From NCBI RefSeq assembly GCF_002874775.1, contig NZ_CP020991.1, forward strand, positions 2,042,451 to 2,106,450: a DNA stretch of 64,000 nt. Direction: 5' to 3'. The DNA is from Monoglobus pectinilyticus (GTDB lineage: Bacteria; Bacillota; Clostridia; Monoglobales; Monoglobaceae). The stretch's first letter is position 1; each line of letters starts with the position of its first letter. A program made the translations under genes and the position numbers. Positions 63,699-64,000 of this stretch are shown piece by piece. The notes beneath the pieces are model-generated. The model saw only the letters and a list, made by a program, of their open reading frames with translations. It was not told the DNA's origin and did not search any database.

Positions 63699-64000
63699 TG
63701 TTACACGCAGTAAAGATTGAACCGGAATATTTTAACAAAATAATAAAAGGGAAAAAATCATATGAAGTTAGAAAAAATGACAGAGATTACATTGCTGGGG
63801 ATTGTATTGCACTAAATGAATATAAGCATGGAGAATATACAGGACGTTTTGCGTTAGCTAATATTATTAGCGTGGAAAAATATTCTAAGTACTTAACTAT
63901 AGGTTATGTTATTTTACAGCTTGAACCGTTGGAAATTCGTGATAAAATAAATCGCTATGACTGTTATGTAAATTCCGAAAGAATCAAGGAGGCACAAAAT
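63698..64000 (+). CDS. DUF3850/ASCH-like protein, cut by window edge
   Basis: 101 codons without stop. LHAVKIEPEYFNKIIKGKKS, YEVRKNDRDY and GYVILQLEP match DUF3850 proteins of phages (RNA-binding ASCH-like fold). GAGGAGG upstream of the ATG at 63698. Confidence 0.75.
   Translation, partial: MLHAVKIEPEYFNKIIKGKKSYEVRKNDRDYIAGDCIALNEYKHGEYTGRFALANIISVEKYSKYLTIGYVILQLEPLEIRDKINRYDCYVNSERIKEAQN

Larger units (their letters stand above)
53002..64000. mobile_element. Integrated phage-like element (right end beyond window)
   Basis: Begins with a large serine recombinase reading outward, then a leftward repressor module, and a rightward early-gene operon (SSAP-like, NinB-like, HNH, Ssb, HTH, RusA, DUF3850-like) typical of temperate phage. 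No structural genes are seen inside the window. The left boundary is placed between the integrase relic and the recombinase terminator; att sites were not found. Confidence 0.8.

Noticed and set aside
1-64000. CRISPR arrays
   Set aside because: No series of short regularly spaced repeats; the repeats at 1-8.4 kb and 44.5-47.2 kb are long and irregularly spaced.

Overview
The window looks like chromosome of a low-GC, spore-forming, strictly anaerobic member of the Clostridia (Bacillota), probably a fibre-using gut type. Pointers are a SpoIVFB-type intramembrane protease, an oxygen-sensitive class III ribonucleotide reductase (NrdDG), ferrous-iron uptake (Feo), a secreted GH5 glycanase, S-layer-homology (SLH) and stalk-domain exported proteins, AT-rich spacers and strong AGGAGG ribosome sites. 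I do not assign a species.

Layout. 1-9.6 kb is an accessory array of RHS-type modules. Five copies of a 147-150 bp element with 24-bp perfect terminal inverted repeats separate gene modules. Each module opens with a 5'-truncated open frame followed by an intact exported protein. One module holds the 3' half of an RHS gene with a zincin-like HEFGH tip, and two others are diverged tandem copies of each other. 10-18.4 kb carries a hybrid histidine kinase, two AraC regulators and a divergent GH5 enzyme. 18.5-23.2 kb has two tRNA-Ser genes and a leftward azlD-azlC-dut-nrdG-nrdD cluster. 23.9-30.1 kb has a large multi-PAS hybrid kinase and a P-type ATPase. 30.4-37.5 kb has a Cu/Zn-SOD-like protein, a frameshifted HerA/DUF853 ATPase, the TIGR03960/DUF2344 radical-SAM pair, phosphofructokinase and the spoIVF-like pair. 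37.7-41 kb is a feoA-feoA-feoB operon with three DtxR-type palindromes. 41-44.4 kb holds a Cys-rich Cna-B/SpaA repeat protein, a small XRE regulator, a small unknown protein and a methyltransferase.

44.4-47.4 kb is a second repeat-rich accessory island. Two small XRE genes each sit flush against a copy of a roughly 330-bp repeat, and a Cys-rich orphan gene lies beside them. Inverted copies of the same repeats close the island on the right, and no transposase is present. 47.5-52.5 kb has a glycogen branching enzyme, an SLH-anchored serpin, a zinc-ribbon protein and a VOC protein.

From about 53 kb to the right edge lies an integrated phage-like element. It has a large serine recombinase, an ImmA-like protein without a visible HExxH, three XRE repressors with visible operators, and a rightward early operon (SSAP-like protein, NinB-like, HNH, Ssb, HTH replication protein, RusA, small proteins, DUF3850-like) that runs off the window. 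A relic of a tyrosine integrase just outside its left end indicates an older integration at the same place.

How it works together: the core genes support anaerobic DNA precursor supply (NrdDG, Dut), iron import, glycolysis/glycogen and sporulation. Surface proteins (GH5, SLH-serpin, SpaA-like) suggest a host- or plant-polymer-associated life. The two repeat-bounded arrays at 1-9.6 and 44.4-47.4 kb are the least conventional parts of the window.
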